Positions 30,523 to 39,999 are shown, counted from the stretch's first letter. The stretch: 64,000 nucleotides of DNA from Qipengyuania proteolytica (GCF_019711565.1 NZ_JAIGNN010000002.1:310001-374000); one strand, 5' to 3'. Notes: generated from the letters alone by a model not told the origin. Numbers and translations are program-made.

Positions 30523-30585
30523 CACCGGCTTCTCTAGCGCAGCATACGGGCCGCGTCACCGCCTTCCGCGCGGCTTACGTGTGGA

Positions 30586-32628
30586 TCATTTACCCGCGAG
30601 ATGCGGAGCGGCGTGAGGGCGGCTATGCGTCCAGCGCCAGGCCTGCGCGGGATCGCCTTGCGCCTCGCCCAGCGGCCATTCGACCAGCGCCAGGTCGTCT
30701 ATCTCGACAACGCGGTCGCCCGCCTGGGCCCTGTCGTCGAAATCGACGCGCAGGATGAGCCGGAAAGCCCGCGCCTTGCCTGGCACTTCTGGCGGGCGGC
30801 TGAAGTCGAAGCTCAGGTCCTGGGCCCCGGCGGCGAAGTGCTTGTTGGCGATCGTCTCGCCGCGCACCGATGGGCTGGCCTCGTCGTCCTCCTGCGGTCG
30901 CTCCTTGACGATCAGTTCGACCGTCGCGCTTCGCGGCAGGGTGATACGTGCCTGCAGGGTGAAGTCGGTCGCTTCCACGTCGCGGATGTAGGAGCGCGAA
31001 TAGAGATAGGCCGCCTTGCTGCCGCTTTCGGGAAGCAGCGCCATGTAGCCCCCTCCGTCCGCACTCTCGCGGAAGTCGAGCCCGGCGTTGAGCGTCATCC
31101 AGAAGCGGTCGGCTGCCTCGCCGACGCGGGTGTTCTCGAAGTCCCCGCGCGGGATGAGGTTGCGGCCATACTGGCTGGTCGCAGACGGACAGGCAGGCGC
31201 GAGGCTCGTGAGGGTGAACGCCTCGGGCGTGCGGCACGCGGGGCTGCGTACACCGGGTTGCTCGCGCCATACCGCCATGTGCCCGCCGCTGCGGGCGAGC
31301 ACCGTGCCCATCTCGCTCGACAGCCAACTCACCCGGCGCAGCACCGCCTCGCGCATGGTGCCGACCGCCGGTACGGGGCGATAGTCGAGCATCTGGATCG
31401 GGATGACCTCGGCGCGCAGGAACTTGCCGTTCTCCAGCCAGACCTTGAGCGTGTAGGTGACATGGGTGTGGGGGTGCTCCTGGTCGAACAGGAAGTTGCC
31501 GAGCGAATGCGCGATCAGCCCGCCGCGATAGATCTCGAGCCCGTGGGTGACGTGCGGATGATGGCCGATGACCAGCGGCGCCCCCTTCTCGATCGCGGCG
31601 CGATAGCGCGGGATCGACATTTCGGACGGGCGGTCGGCATATTCCATGTTGCCGTGGAAATGCATGATCGGGATGTAGCCTGCGCGCCGTTCGCGCGTCG
31701 TCACCCGTTCGACATCGCTGCGCTTGCCCCAGGCCGCGCCGGACTTGGTTTCGGTGGCCGTCTGGTTCGGCGTCCAGGTGCCGCGCCAGCCGACGAAGCC
31801 GAAGATGCCGAGCTTCTGGCCGCTGACCGTGAAGCGGGCAGCCCGCTCGGCCTCCGCCACATCCATGCCCGCGCCCGCGCGCTTGACCCCCGCCGCATCG
31901 AGCGCGTCAAGCGTCGTGCGCATCCCCGCATCGCGATAGTCGGCAGTATGGTTGTTGCCGAGCGAGACGTGGTCGATCCCGGCCCGCGCCAGCGCCATCG
32001 GCAATTCGGGCGGGGAGAAGAACAGGTATTTCTTCGGCGCCGGCGGTCCTGGCTGCTCTGCCGCGACCACCGATTCGAGGTTGATCGAGGCGAGATCGCT
32101 GGTCTCGAGATAGGGCTTGATCGCGGTGAAGAGCCGGTCGAGATCGCGATCCAGCGTCACGCGGTCGAGCACCGCCTGCTCGCCGCGCGGAGCCTCGAAG
32201 AAGCGGCGCCCCGCCATGCTGTCGCCGCCGAAGAACAGTTCGATCCGGCCCTTCCTGCGCGCCACCAGTTCGATCGCGGGGAAGACGAGGCAGTCGCACG
32301 CTTCGTCACGCACCTCGCCATTGCCGAAGGTCTGGACCATGGCGAAAATGCCCGGACCGGCGATATCGACGCGGTAGTAGGGCGAAATCGGGAAAGTTCC
32401 GCCGAAGTGACCGTCTGCGCGAAGCTCGACGGGCTGGCCGTTGATGGAGACCGTGACGGCCTCGAAATCGACCTTGTCGCGGCGCCCGTCCAGCAGCCCC
32501 GCGATGGCGATCTCCCCCGGCCCGACCTGCGCGCCGCCGACCAGCATATCTTCCGGATGCGCGGCTAGGCTCGCGGCAACGCACAGCGCCGCGCCCGCAA
32601 TCAGGCTCTTGAGGGTCCATCCCGGCAT
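30586..32628 (-). CDS. CapA-family protein with an added C-terminal domain
   Basis: The 680-residue protein has a signal peptide and, at residues about 130-400, a CapA/PgsA metallophosphatase-like domain: F-G-G-D-S-M-A-G-R, G-N-N-H-T-A-D, H-F-H-G-N-M-E-Y and G-H-H-P-H-V followed by H-S-L-G-N-F-L-F-D. An N-terminal beta-rich region precedes it, and the last ~180 residues look like a carbohydrate-binding or jelly-roll domain (R-G-D-F-E-N, then strand-rich sequence). CapA proteins act in poly-gamma-glutamate or capsule metabolism; that function is not established here. It lies between bamD and recN. Confidence 0.82.
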   Translation of the reverse strand: MPGWTLKSLIAGAALCVAASLAAHPEDMLVGGAQVGPGEIAIAGLLDGRRDKVDFEAVTVSINGQPVELRADGHFGGTFPISPYYRVDIAGPGIFAMVQTFGNGEVRDEACDCLVFPAIELVARRKGRIELFFGGDSMAGRRFFEAPRGEQAVLDRVTLDRDLDRLFTAIKPYLETSDLASINLESVVAAEQPGPPAPKKYLFFSPPELPMALARAGIDHVSLGNNHTADYRDAGMRTTLDALDAAGVKRAGAGMDVAEAERAARFTVSGQKLGIFGFVGWRGTWTPNQTATETKSGAAWGKRSDVERVTTRERRAGYIPIMHFHGNMEYADRPSEMSIPRYRAAIEKGAPLVIGHHPHVTHGLEIYRGGLIAHSLGNFLFDQEHPHTHVTYTLKVWLENGKFLRAEVIPIQMLDYRPVPAVGTMREAVLRRVSWLSSEMGTVLARSGGHMAVWREQPGVRSPACRTPEAFTLTSLAPACPSATSQYGRNLIPRGDFENTRVGEAADRFWMTLNAGLDFRESADGGGYMALLPESGSKAAYLYSRSYIRDVEATDFTLQARITLPRSATVELIVKERPQEDDEASPSVRGETIANKHFAAGAQDLSFDFSRPPEVPGKARAFRLILRVDFDDRAQAGDRVVEIDDLALVEWPLGEAQGDPAQAWRWTHSRPHAAPHLAGK

Positions 32629-32686
32629 TGACCCGCATCTAGCGGACCGCCGGAAAAATAGCGTTAACTCGCGGTTTGCCGGAGAC

Positions 32687-33496
32687 TCAGCTCGCGGTCA
32701 CGGCCGGCGCATGCTTCTGCATGAGGTCGAAGGCCTTCTCGTACCACTCGTTGCCGGGATAGTTGGCACCGAGCACGGCGGCGTATTTCTTCGCCTCGCC
32801 CGGAAGGCCGAGCGCGAGGCTGGTTTCGGTCAGGCGATAGAGCGCTTCGGGCGTGTGGCTGGTGGTCTGGAAGTTGTCGACCACGTTCTGGAACCGGATC
32901 TGCGCCGCGATCCAGTTGCCCGACCGTTCGTAGAAACGGCCGATTTCCATTTCCTTGCCCGCGAGGTGATCCTGCACGAGATCGATCTTGAGGCGGGCGT
33001 CTGCGGCATATTGAGTGGTCGGGAAGCGGCGGTTCACTTCCTGCAGCGCGGTCAGCGCCTGTTCGGTAATCTTCTGGTCGCGCTGCACATCGCTGATCTG
33101 CTCGTAATAGCTGAGCGCGATCAGGTAGTAGGCATAGGGCGCGTCCTTGTTGCCCGGGTGGATCGACAGGAATCGCTGGGCGGACTGGATCGCCGGATTG
33201 TATTCCTGCGCGATGTAATAGCTGAACGCGCTCATCAGCTGTGCGCGCCGCGCCCAGGGCGAATAGGGATGCTGGCGCTCGACCTCGTCGAACAGGGCGG
33301 CGGCGAATTTCGCATTGCCGTTGTCGAGGCGGCGCTTGGCTTCGCGGTAGAGCGTCTCCACGTCCCGCGCCACGTAAGCGGTGTTCTTGAGATCGTTGGC
33401 GTCGCCCTTGCCCGCACAACCGGCGGTCAGGACACTGGCACCGGCAACGAGGGCGGCGAGGAAGAGCTTGCTCTGGGAATGCGAACGCGTGGTCAT
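32687..33496 (-). CDS. bamD: Outer membrane assembly lipoprotein BamD
   Basis: From the ATG at 33496 the protein has 269 residues: a lipoprotein signal with lipobox L-T-A-G-C and five TPR-like repeats across residues 40-260, opening with Y-R-E-A-K-R-R-L. BamD is the essential partner of BamA in inserting beta-barrel proteins into the outer membrane. A 33-residue upstream extension of the frame is not credible as it precedes the signal peptide. Confidence 0.94.
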   Translation of the reverse strand: MTTRSHSQSKLFLAALVAGASVLTAGCAGKGDANDLKNTAYVARDVETLYREAKRRLDNGNAKFAAALFDEVERQHPYSPWARRAQLMSAFSYYIAQEYNPAIQSAQRFLSIHPGNKDAPYAYYLIALSYYEQISDVQRDQKITEQALTALQEVNRRFPTTQYAADARLKIDLVQDHLAGKEMEIGRFYERSGNWIAAQIRFQNVVDNFQTTSHTPEALYRLTETSLALGLPGEAKKYAAVLGANYPGNEWYEKAFDLMQKHAPAVTAS

Positions 33497-33658
33497 GGGG
33501 CGAGCGTATAGCCAGCACCCTGCTGAACGCCAAGTGAAGTTCGCCTGCCTGTCCCCTGCCTGCGAAAGTTTCGGTTGGTTAACCATGTTACGCAAGCGCG
33601 AGCTAAGGTTGAGAATCTATCACCGGTCCTGCAATCCATGTGACGGGGCTACGAAACG

Positions 33659-33838
33659 ATGACATTCCTTCACGCACTAGGCCGGGACGAACGCGGGGCG
33701 ACCGCGATCGAATACGGGCTGATCGTGGCCCTGATCGCCGTTGCGGCGATCGTGTCGCTGCAGGCGCTCGGCAACGAGTTGTCGACCACCATGAACAAGG
33801 TCGGCACCACGATGAGCGCGGGCAACGCCGCCGCCTGA
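33659..33838 (+). CDS. Flp/Fap-type IVb pilin
   Basis: A 59-residue protein with the class IVb prepilin pattern: short basic leader ending near R-G-A-T-A-I-E-Y-G, in which Gly precedes the cleavage site and Glu is at position 5 of the mature pilin, followed by a ~20-residue hydrophobic helix. Such pilins polymerise into Flp fibres for adhesion. No tad/cpa assembly genes are in the window, so it is an orphan here. It is divergent from bamD and ends in the 12-base palindrome at 33833-33844. Confidence 0.85.
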   Translation: MTFLHALGRDERGATAIEYGLIVALIAVAAIVSLQALGNELSTTMNKVGTTMSAGNAAA

Positions 33839-33859
33839 TCAGGCCAATCGGTCGCGCAT

Positions 33860-34855
33860 TCAGCCCGGCGCCGGCCAGTCCGGCTCGGGCTTGCCGCGCG
33901 TCTTCCACAGAGAATAGCCGATTCCCGCCGCGATCAGCGCCGCGGTGACGCCCAGGCTGATCGAGGCCGGGATCTTGCCCCCGTCCAACAGGAAATCGCT
34001 GACGAAGATCTTCGACCCGATGAACACCAGCACCGCGGCCAGCGCGTACTTCAGATAGTGGAAGCGGTGCACCATGGCGGCGAGCGCGAAATAGAGCGCC
34101 CGCAGGCCGAGGATCGCAAAGATGTTGCTGGTGTAGACAATGAAGGTGTCGGTCGTGATCGCGAAGATCGCCGGCACGCTGTCGAGCGCGAAGACAAGGT
34201 CGGCGAGGTTGATCACGACCAGCGCCAGGAACAGCGGCGTCGCAGCGCGCACCAGCTTGCCTGTCTTCTCGTCCTTCACCTTCACGAAGAAATGCTGGTC
34301 GTGGAGTTCGGGCGTCACGCGCATGTGGCGGCTGATCCACTTCACCACCGGGTTGTTGCCGACGTCCATCGGCTCGTCGCCGGCGAAGAACATCTTGATG
34401 CCGGTCGCAATCAGGAAGGCCGCGAAGAAATAGAGCACCCAGTAGGCTTCCGCCAGCAGCGCCGCCCCGCCCGCGATCATCAGGCCGCGCAGCACGATCA
34501 CCGCCATGATGCCCCACAGCAGCGCGCGGTACTGGTATTTTGCCGGGACTGCGAAATAGGTGAAGATGAGGCTGATCACGAAGACGTTGTCGATCGACAG
34601 CGCCTTCTCGATGAAGAAGCCGGTGAAGTACTCCATGCCCGCAGTCTCGCCGCGTTCGAACCACACCCACGCGCCAAACAGCATGGCCACGCCGATGTAG
34701 AAGGCGGACAGCTTCAGGCTCTCGGCGATGCCGAGTTCCTTGTCCTCCTTGTGCAGCACGCCGAGGTCGAAGGCGGTCAGCATTGCCACGATGGCAAGGA
34801 AGGCGCCCCAGAACCAGACGGGGGTGCCGAGCCAGTCGGTGAAGAGGAAATCCAT
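33860..34855 (-). CDS. TerC-family integral membrane protein
   Basis: A 331-residue TerC/Alx-type protein with about seven to nine membrane helices. Family marks include T-A-F-D-L-G-V-L near the N-terminus, the F-I-E-K-A-L-S-I-D-N-V-F block and N-L-A-D-L-V-F-A-L-D-S-V-P. Members are linked to tellurite resistance, manganese efflux and pH response. Its ATG shares one base with the nhaA stop, so it is coupled to a Na+/H+ antiporter, consistent with ion or pH homeostasis. Confidence 0.92.
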   Translation of the reverse strand: MDFLFTDWLGTPVWFWGAFLAIVAMLTAFDLGVLHKEDKELGIAESLKLSAFYIGVAMLFGAWVWFERGETAGMEYFTGFFIEKALSIDNVFVISLIFTYFAVPAKYQYRALLWGIMAVIVLRGLMIAGGAALLAEAYWVLYFFAAFLIATGIKMFFAGDEPMDVGNNPVVKWISRHMRVTPELHDQHFFVKVKDEKTGKLVRAATPLFLALVVINLADLVFALDSVPAIFAITTDTFIVYTSNIFAILGLRALYFALAAMVHRFHYLKYALAAVLVFIGSKIFVSDFLLDGGKIPASISLGVTAALIAAGIGYSLWKTRGKPEPDWPAPG

Positions 34856-36045
34856 CAGGACATACTTTCGTCGGCGGCTTCACGCGGAAGCACGCGGTTG
34901 AGAAGGAAATAACCGGCGAGCGCGGCGATGGTGGATCCGGTCAGGACACCGATCTTCACCGCGTCGATCTGTTCCGGTGCGGCGAAGGCCAGATTGCCGA
35001 TGAACAGGCTCATGGTGAACCCGATCGCGGCCAGCAGGCTCATCCCATGCACCTGGCGCCAACTGACCTCTTCGGGCAGGCTGGCGATCCGCAGCTTCAC
35101 GGCCGCCCAGGCAAACCCGAAGATGCCGAGCTGCTTGCCCACTAGCAAGCCGAGCGCAATGCCGAGCGGCAGCGGCTCGAGAAGCGCTGCAGGCGAGAGG
35201 CCGAACAGCGTCACCCCTGCATTGGCGAAACCGAAAATCGGGATCACGAGGAAGGCGACCCACGGATGTAGCGCGTGCTCCATGGTCTCGAGCGGGCCGT
35301 GGTCGCTGTCAGGGTCGAGCGGGACGGTCATCGCGGCGGCGACCCCGGCCAATGTCGCGTGGACGCCTGACTTCAGCACGAAGGCCCACATCAGGATCGC
35401 CAGCAGGACGTAGGGGATGGTCGATTGCACCCGCGCGCGGCCCACCGCCAGCATGACCACGAAAACGATGGCGGCTGCGCCCAGCATGCCGGTGTCGAGC
35501 TCGCCCGAATAGAACAGCGCGATGATGGCGATGGCCCCGATATCGTCGATCACCGCGATCGCCAGCAGCAGCGCCTTGAGCGCCACCGGCACACGGTCGC
35601 CGAGCAGCGAGAGGATGCCGAGCGCGAAGGCGATGTCGGTCGCGGCCGGGATCGCCCAGCCATCGACCGTATCTGGCGAGCCCGCGTTGAGACTGAGGAA
35701 GATCAGCGCCGGGATTGCCATGCCCCCGATCGCGGCGACCACCGGGAGCGAGGCCTTGTCCCAGCTCGACAGCTGGCCTTCGAAGATCTCGCGCTTCACC
35801 TCGAGCCCGACGAGGAAGAAGAACACCGCCATCAAACCGTCGTTGATCCACAGCAGCAGCGGCTTGTCGATCACGAAGCTGCCGATGCCGACCACGACCC
35901 CCGTGTCGAGGAGGTCCTGGTAGGCACCGACAAGCGGCGAATTGGCCACCGCCAGCGCGAGGAGGGCGGCGAAGATGAGGACGATACCGCCGGCGGATTC
36001 CTTTTGCAGGAAATCACGCATCATGGGTGCGATGGCTTTGACCAT
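34855..36045 (-). CDS. nhaA: Na+/H+ antiporter NhaA
   Basis: The start is the ATG at 36045 with an AGGGAGA site; this gives 396 residues and about twelve membrane helices. The antiporter block P-A-A-T-D-I-A-F-A-L-G and the paired aspartates in A-V-I-D-D-I-G-A are intact, so it should exchange Na+ for protons at alkaline pH. A frame extension of 147 codons upstream is not family-like and crosses the small YdcH-like gene. It forms a two-gene operon with terC. Confidence 0.95.
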   Translation of the reverse strand: MVKAIAPMMRDFLQKESAGGIVLIFAALLALAVANSPLVGAYQDLLDTGVVVGIGSFVIDKPLLLWINDGLMAVFFFLVGLEVKREIFEGQLSSWDKASLPVVAAIGGMAIPALIFLSLNAGSPDTVDGWAIPAATDIAFALGILSLLGDRVPVALKALLLAIAVIDDIGAIAIIALFYSGELDTGMLGAAAIVFVVMLAVGRARVQSTIPYVLLAILMWAFVLKSGVHATLAGVAAAMTVPLDPDSDHGPLETMEHALHPWVAFLVIPIFGFANAGVTLFGLSPAALLEPLPLGIALGLLVGKQLGIFGFAWAAVKLRIASLPEEVSWRQVHGMSLLAAIGFTMSLFIGNLAFAAPEQIDAVKIGVLTGSTIAALAGYFLLNRVLPREAADESMS

Positions 36046-36149
36046 GGATATGGTCTCCCTGTGTCTTGTCTGGTGTCTGGAAAAATTGAGCCGCGGCAGA
36101 ACCGCCATGGGAAAGCGGCCCGCCGCGGCAGCGGTCGGGGCAGACGCCG

Positions 36150-36323
36150 TCAGGCCGTCAGCCCGCGTCCCGCAAGTCGGTTCAGCGCGTGCTTGGCGCG
36201 CTGCCGCAGCATTTCGAGCCGCGCGAATTCCTGCCAGTCGGGGCGCCGTTTGCGCAATTCGATGCGCAGGCGCTCGTCGATCCGCTGGTGGATCTGGGTC
36301 AGTCGAAACATTCGGGCCGTCAT
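36150..36323 (-). CDS. YdcH/DUF465-family small protein
   Basis: A 57-residue basic helical protein of the YdcH/DUF465 kind: heptad-like pattern R-I-D-E-R-L-R-I-E-L-R-K-R followed by L-E-M-L-R-Q-R-A-K. GGAG six to seven bases before the ATG at 36323 decides the start; a longer frame to 36422 has a non-conserved N-terminus. Function unknown. Confidence 0.7.
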   Translation of the reverse strand: MTARMFRLTQIHQRIDERLRIELRKRRPDWQEFARLEMLRQRAKHALNRLAGRGLTA

Positions 36324-36540
36324 CAGAGTCTCCGTATCGAGGCTTGAATCGATCGGACAGCCGACGCGGCCGAAGGGCTGGTATGGGAGGGGGGAAAGGG
36401 GCCCGCCAGCGCGCATCGGCATGTCCGATGCGGTCCGACATCACGCGCGCTCCGAAGAACACGCGCCAGAGGGGCCCGGTCCGCACTGACTAAATACGAG
36501 CGAAACGATCCGGTTCCAAGCCCCGGCGAATAAATTTTCG

Positions 36541-37683
36541 TCAGGCGATCGCCGCGGGCGCGTCCCACAGGAGGTGACGCGTTTCCAGCGGGACGAGATT
36601 GGCGCCCCGGATGATCTCGCCCTTGGTGCGGTAACCGAGCAGTTGATCGGCGTCGGTGTCGGGATTGTTGGTGAGCACGCGGATTTCCTCGGAGGTGAAG
36701 TCGCTGAGGCCGCGAGCCCGCTCGACGCCGTGCTTGTCATAGATATGCAGCACGTCGCCGCGCGTGAAATCGCCGTCCATCGAGACGATGTCCGCGCGCG
36801 TGATCGGCACCTTCGTCTCCGGCAGGCAGGACAATGCCCGGTCAGATACTACGAGGCTGCCCGCCATCTGCAGCCGGTTGGCGATCCAGCTGTCCCAGCC
36901 GGACAAGGGGTTCGGATTGGCGTGGACCTTGGTGGATCGGCGCTCGCCAGAAAGCACGGTCGAAAGCGGCCGGTCGACCTCCCCTTGCGCGATCCAGGTC
37001 GTGCAGCCCGCCTCCTGTGCCATGTTGGCGGCCTGCAGCTTGGTCGCCATGCCGCCCGTGCCGAGCGTGCTCTTGCCCTGCGTTGCCGCCATGTATTCCG
37101 ACACGTCGGTAACCTCGGGCACGAACTGCGCTTCGGAATCGTCGGGGTTGCGATCGTAGAGGCCATCGACACCGGTGAGGATGATCAGGTCCTTGGCACC
37201 GACCATCTGCGCGACCTTCGCCGCCAGCCGGTCGTTGTCGCCGACGCGGATTTCCTCGGTGGTGATGGAATCGTTCTCGTTGATGATCGGCACCACGCCC
37301 GCCTCGAGCAGGCGGTGGACCGTGTTGCGGGTGTTGAGGAAGCGGCGGTGGTCCTCGAAGTCGCCCAGCGTCAGCAGGACCTGCGCGATCTCGATCCCGA
37401 ACTCGTGCCCGACCTGTTTGTAGGCATTGAGCAACAGCGGCATGCCGCACGCAGCGGCGGCCTGCTTGTCGGAAACTCCCGCGGTCTCGGGCGTTTCTCC
37501 AACGATACGCAGGCCCAGTGCCACGGAGCCGGAAGAACACAGGATCACTTCGTACCCCTGCGAGCGCAGGCGCGTGACATCTTCCATCAGGCGTTGCAGG
37601 AACCCGAAACGGGGCGTTAGAAGGTCCTGGTTGGCGAGGAGCGCCGACCCGATCTTGATAACAATGTTTCTTTTTTCGGCCAT
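36541..37683 (-). CDS. proB: Glutamate 5-kinase
   Basis: From the ATG at 37683 the protein has 380 residues: an amino-acid-kinase domain (I-K-I-G-S-A-L-L near residue 10, I-I-N-E-N-D-S and G-T-G-G-M-A-T-K) and a C-terminal PUA domain from about residue 280. It phosphorylates glutamate in the first step of proline synthesis. Upstream frame to 37749 lies in AT-rich spacer and is not conserved. No strong ribosome site is visible. It is divergent from proC. Confidence 0.93.
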   Translation of the reverse strand: MAEKRNIVIKIGSALLANQDLLTPRFGFLQRLMEDVTRLRSQGYEVILCSSGSVALGLRIVGETPETAGVSDKQAAAACGMPLLLNAYKQVGHEFGIEIAQVLLTLGDFEDHRRFLNTRNTVHRLLEAGVVPIINENDSITTEEIRVGDNDRLAAKVAQMVGAKDLIILTGVDGLYDRNPDDSEAQFVPEVTDVSEYMAATQGKSTLGTGGMATKLQAANMAQEAGCTTWIAQGEVDRPLSTVLSGERRSTKVHANPNPLSGWDSWIANRLQMAGSLVVSDRALSCLPETKVPITRADIVSMDGDFTRGDVLHIYDKHGVERARGLSDFTSEEIRVLTNNPDTDADQLLGYRTKGEIIRGANLVPLETRHLLWDAPAAIA

Positions 37684-37878
37684 AATGAACAATCCGTGCG
37701 TCTTGAAATTTCTCACACCCAACCTAGGTATTGATGGTGCACCGCACAACCGAGAATTCTAATAATTTTTTACTGTTATTACTTGGAAATTACCGAATAT
37801 TAATTCCACAATAGGCGAAGTGGATTTTCGATTGATAAAAACGCCTGAAAGTCGAGCTGCAATTAAAAGAGGTACGAT
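37684..37878. other. AT-rich divergent spacer between proB and proC
   Basis: About 195 bases that are strikingly AT-rich compared with the rest of the window, particularly 37755-37870. It must contain both proB and proC promoters. A TTAAT/TATTAAT-like element near 37797 and A/T runs fit promoter DNA, but no defined operator or terminator was recognised. Confidence 0.55.
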
Positions 37879-38667
37879 ATTTCCTATTCGAAAGTCATAA
37901 TGATAGGTTGCGGCAAGATGGGAGGCGCCCTATTGTCGCACTGGATGCGCGGGGACGAAGAGTTCACCATCGTGGATCCGGCGCTGGACGCCGCGCCCGA
38001 TGGCGCGCGATTGGTTCGCGACCGTTCCACAGTCGCCGACGAGCGCTTCGATGTCGTGATCGTCGCCATCAAGCCGCAGATGATCGACGACATCCTGCCC
38101 GACTACGCACCGATGCTGGCCGAGGGCGGATACGTCCTGTCGATCGCCGCCGGATGCTCGCTGGCGCGCCTGTCGCGGCTGACCGGTGGCGCACCCGTGG
38201 TGCGCGTCATGCCGAACCTCCCCGCCGCCGTCGGGAAGGGTGTCAGCGGGATTTGCGCCGACGATGCCGCGCAAGGCGCACCGCTTGCCCACGCGCGCGC
38301 GATGATGGAACGCACCGGCACCGCCGTCGTCGTCGACAGCGAGGACAAGATCGACCGCGTCACCGCCGTCGCGGGTTCCGGCCCCGGCTACGTTTTCGAG
38401 ATCGCCCGCGCCTATGTCGAGGCGGCCATGGCCATGGGCTTCGACCGCGAGGAAGCCCGCGCGCTTGTTCTGGGCACCATGGAAGGCGCGATCGCGATGG
38501 CGCTGGAGCCCGATGCGCCCGGCCTCGAAGACCTCCGCAACTCGGTGACCAGCAAGGGCGGCACCACCGCCGCCGGCCTCGCCGCGCTCAATGGCGACGA
38601 CACCATTTCCACCCGGCTTCGCGAAACGCTCGAAGCCGCGTATAACCGGGCGGTCGAGCTGCGCTGA
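37879..38667 (+). CDS. proC: Pyrroline-5-carboxylate reductase, probable ATT start
   Basis: The family Rossmann motif G-C-G-K-M-G-G is right at the N-terminus, and the C-terminal block V-T-S-K-G-G-T-T-A-A-G is intact. The first ATG (37900) would remove most of the first beta strand. The frame is open seven codons further up to an ATT at 37879 that has AAGAGG six bases before it and restores S-K-V-I-M-I-G-C-G. The frame closes with TAA at 37864-37866 and contains no ATG, GTG or TTG in between. The ATT start gives 262 residues; the ATG gives 255. The enzyme makes proline from pyrroline-5-carboxylate. proA follows after 33 bases. Confidence 0.9.
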   Translation: MSYSKVIMIGCGKMGGALLSHWMRGDEEFTIVDPALDAAPDGARLVRDRSTVADERFDVVIVAIKPQMIDDILPDYAPMLAEGGYVLSIAAGCSLARLSRLTGGAPVVRVMPNLPAAVGKGVSGICADDAAQGAPLAHARAMMERTGTAVVVDSEDKIDRVTAVAGSGPGYVFEIARAYVEAAMAMGFDREEARALVLGTMEGAIAMALEPDAPGLEDLRNSVTSKGGTTAAGLAALNGDDTISTRLRETLEAAYNRAVELR

Positions 38668-38700
38668 GCGCGCCTCCCGCCCCTACCACAAGGTACCACC

Positions 38701-39966
38701 ATGACCGACCAGACACTCGACCCGCAGATCCACGTCCACGAACTCGGCAGCCGTGCGCGCGAAGCCGCCCGCGGCCTCGCCGTCGCCAGCACCGAGGCGA
38801 AGAACGCAGCGCTGCACGAAGCGGCCAAGGCCCTGCGCGCCCGCATGGCCGAGCTGATCGCAGCGAACGACGAAGACGTAGCCGGCGTGGCGGACAGCAA
38901 GCCCGAGAGCTTCATCGACCGCCTGCGCCTCAATGAAGAACGCATCGAAGGCATGGCCTCGGCACTCGAAGAAATCGCCGCCCTGCCCGACCCCGTCGGC
39001 CGCGTGCTCGCGACTTTCGAACGGCCCAACGGCCTCACCATCGAACGCGTCGCGGTACCCATCGGGGTGATCGGCATGATCTATGAATCGCGCCCCAACG
39101 TCGGGGCGGACGCCAGCGCGCTGTGCCTCAAGAGCGGCAATGCCGTGATCCTGCGCGGCGGTTCGGAAAGCCGCCACTCGACCCGCGTGATCGTCGAATG
39201 CATGCAGGCCGGGCTCAAGGCTGCGGGGCTTCCGGGCAACGCAGTCCAGACGATCCAGACCCCCGACCGCGCCGCCGTGGCCGCGCTGCTCGAGGCAGTC
39301 GAGCATGTCGACTTGGTGATCCCGCGCGGGGGACGCGGCCTCGTCGAGCTGGTGCGCGACCGGGCCAAGGTCCCCACCCTCCTCCACCTCGACGGCAATT
39401 GCCACAGCTACGTCCACGAAGCCGCCGATCTCGACAAGGCGGCCGCCGTGATCCGCAACGCCAAGCTTCGCCGCACCGGCGTATGCGGGGCGACCGAGAG
39501 CATCGTGGTGGACCGCGCGGTGGCGGAAGACTTCGTGCCGCGCCTCGCTGCGATCATGGGCGAAGACTGCGAATTGCGCGGTGACGAAACCGCCGTTGCG
39601 CTCGACGGCCGCATAAAGCCCGCCACGGACGAGGACTGGGGCACCGAATATCTCGATCCCATCGCCAGCGTGAAAGTGGTCGATGGCCTCGACCAGGCGA
39701 TCGAGTGGGTCTCGACCTACAGTTCGCACCACACTGATGCGATCATGACCGAAGACGACGACGCCGCCCGCCGCTTCATGACCAGCATCGACAGCGCCAT
39801 CGTCATGCGCAATGCCTCTACCCAGTTCGCCGACGGCGGCGAGTTCGGCATGGGCGCGGAAATCGGCATCGCCACGGGCAAGATGCACGCGCGCGGACCC
39901 GTAGGCCTCGAACAGCTGTGCAGCTTCAAGTACCTGGTGCACGGCGACGGGCAGGAACGCCCCTGA
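38701..39966 (+). CDS. proA: Glutamate-5-semialdehyde dehydrogenase
   Basis: The 421-residue protein matches gamma-glutamyl phosphate reductase, with the catalytic cysteine in [10 protein letters not shown] and conserved N-C-H-S-Y and [13 protein letters not shown] blocks. It reduces glutamyl phosphate to the semialdehyde, the second step of proline synthesis. It follows proC on the same strand, so proC-proA form an operon opposite proB. Confidence 0.96.
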   Translation: MTDQTLDPQIHVHELGSRAREAARGLAVASTEAKNAALHEAAKALRARMAELIAANDEDVAGVADSKPESFIDRLRLNEERIEGMASALEEIAALPDPVGRVLATFERPNGLTIERVAVPIGVIGMIYESRPNVGADASALCLKSGNAVILRGGSESRHSTRVIVECMQAGLKAAGLPGNAVQTIQTPDRAAVAALLEAVEHVDLVIPRGGRGLVELVRDRAKVPTLLHLDGNCHSYVHEAADLDKAAAVIRNAKLRRTGVCGATESIVVDRAVAEDFVPRLAAIMGEDCELRGDETAVALDGRIKPATDEDWGTEYLDPIASVKVVDGLDQAIEWVSTYSSHHTDAIMTEDDDAARRFMTSIDSAIVMRNASTQFADGGEFGMGAEIGIATGKMHARGPVGLEQLCSFKYLVHGDGQERP

Positions 39967-39984
39967 TCGCCAAGCGACGGGCCG

Positions 39985-39999
39985 TTAACCGTAATGTAA
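39985..39999. promoter_or_regulatory. CtrA-like half-matched site
   Basis: TTAA-N7-GTAA matches seven of eight bases of the alphaproteobacterial CtrA consensus TTAA-N7-TTAA. It lies 49 bases before the chemoreceptor gene at 40048. One match of this length can occur by chance. Confidence 0.25.

Noticed and set aside
30601-32568. A 655-codon plus-strand frame opposite the CapA-like gene
   Set aside because: The minus-strand protein has a signal peptide and CapA motifs, the plus-strand frame none.
33577-33590. GGTTAACC palindrome before the pilin gene considered as a full CtrA site
   Set aside because: Only one TTAA half is present; the second half reads ACGC.
36046-36486. N-terminal extension of nhaA by 147 codons
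   Set aside because: The ATG at 36045 has a ribosome site; the extension overlaps the YdcH-like gene and is low-complexity.
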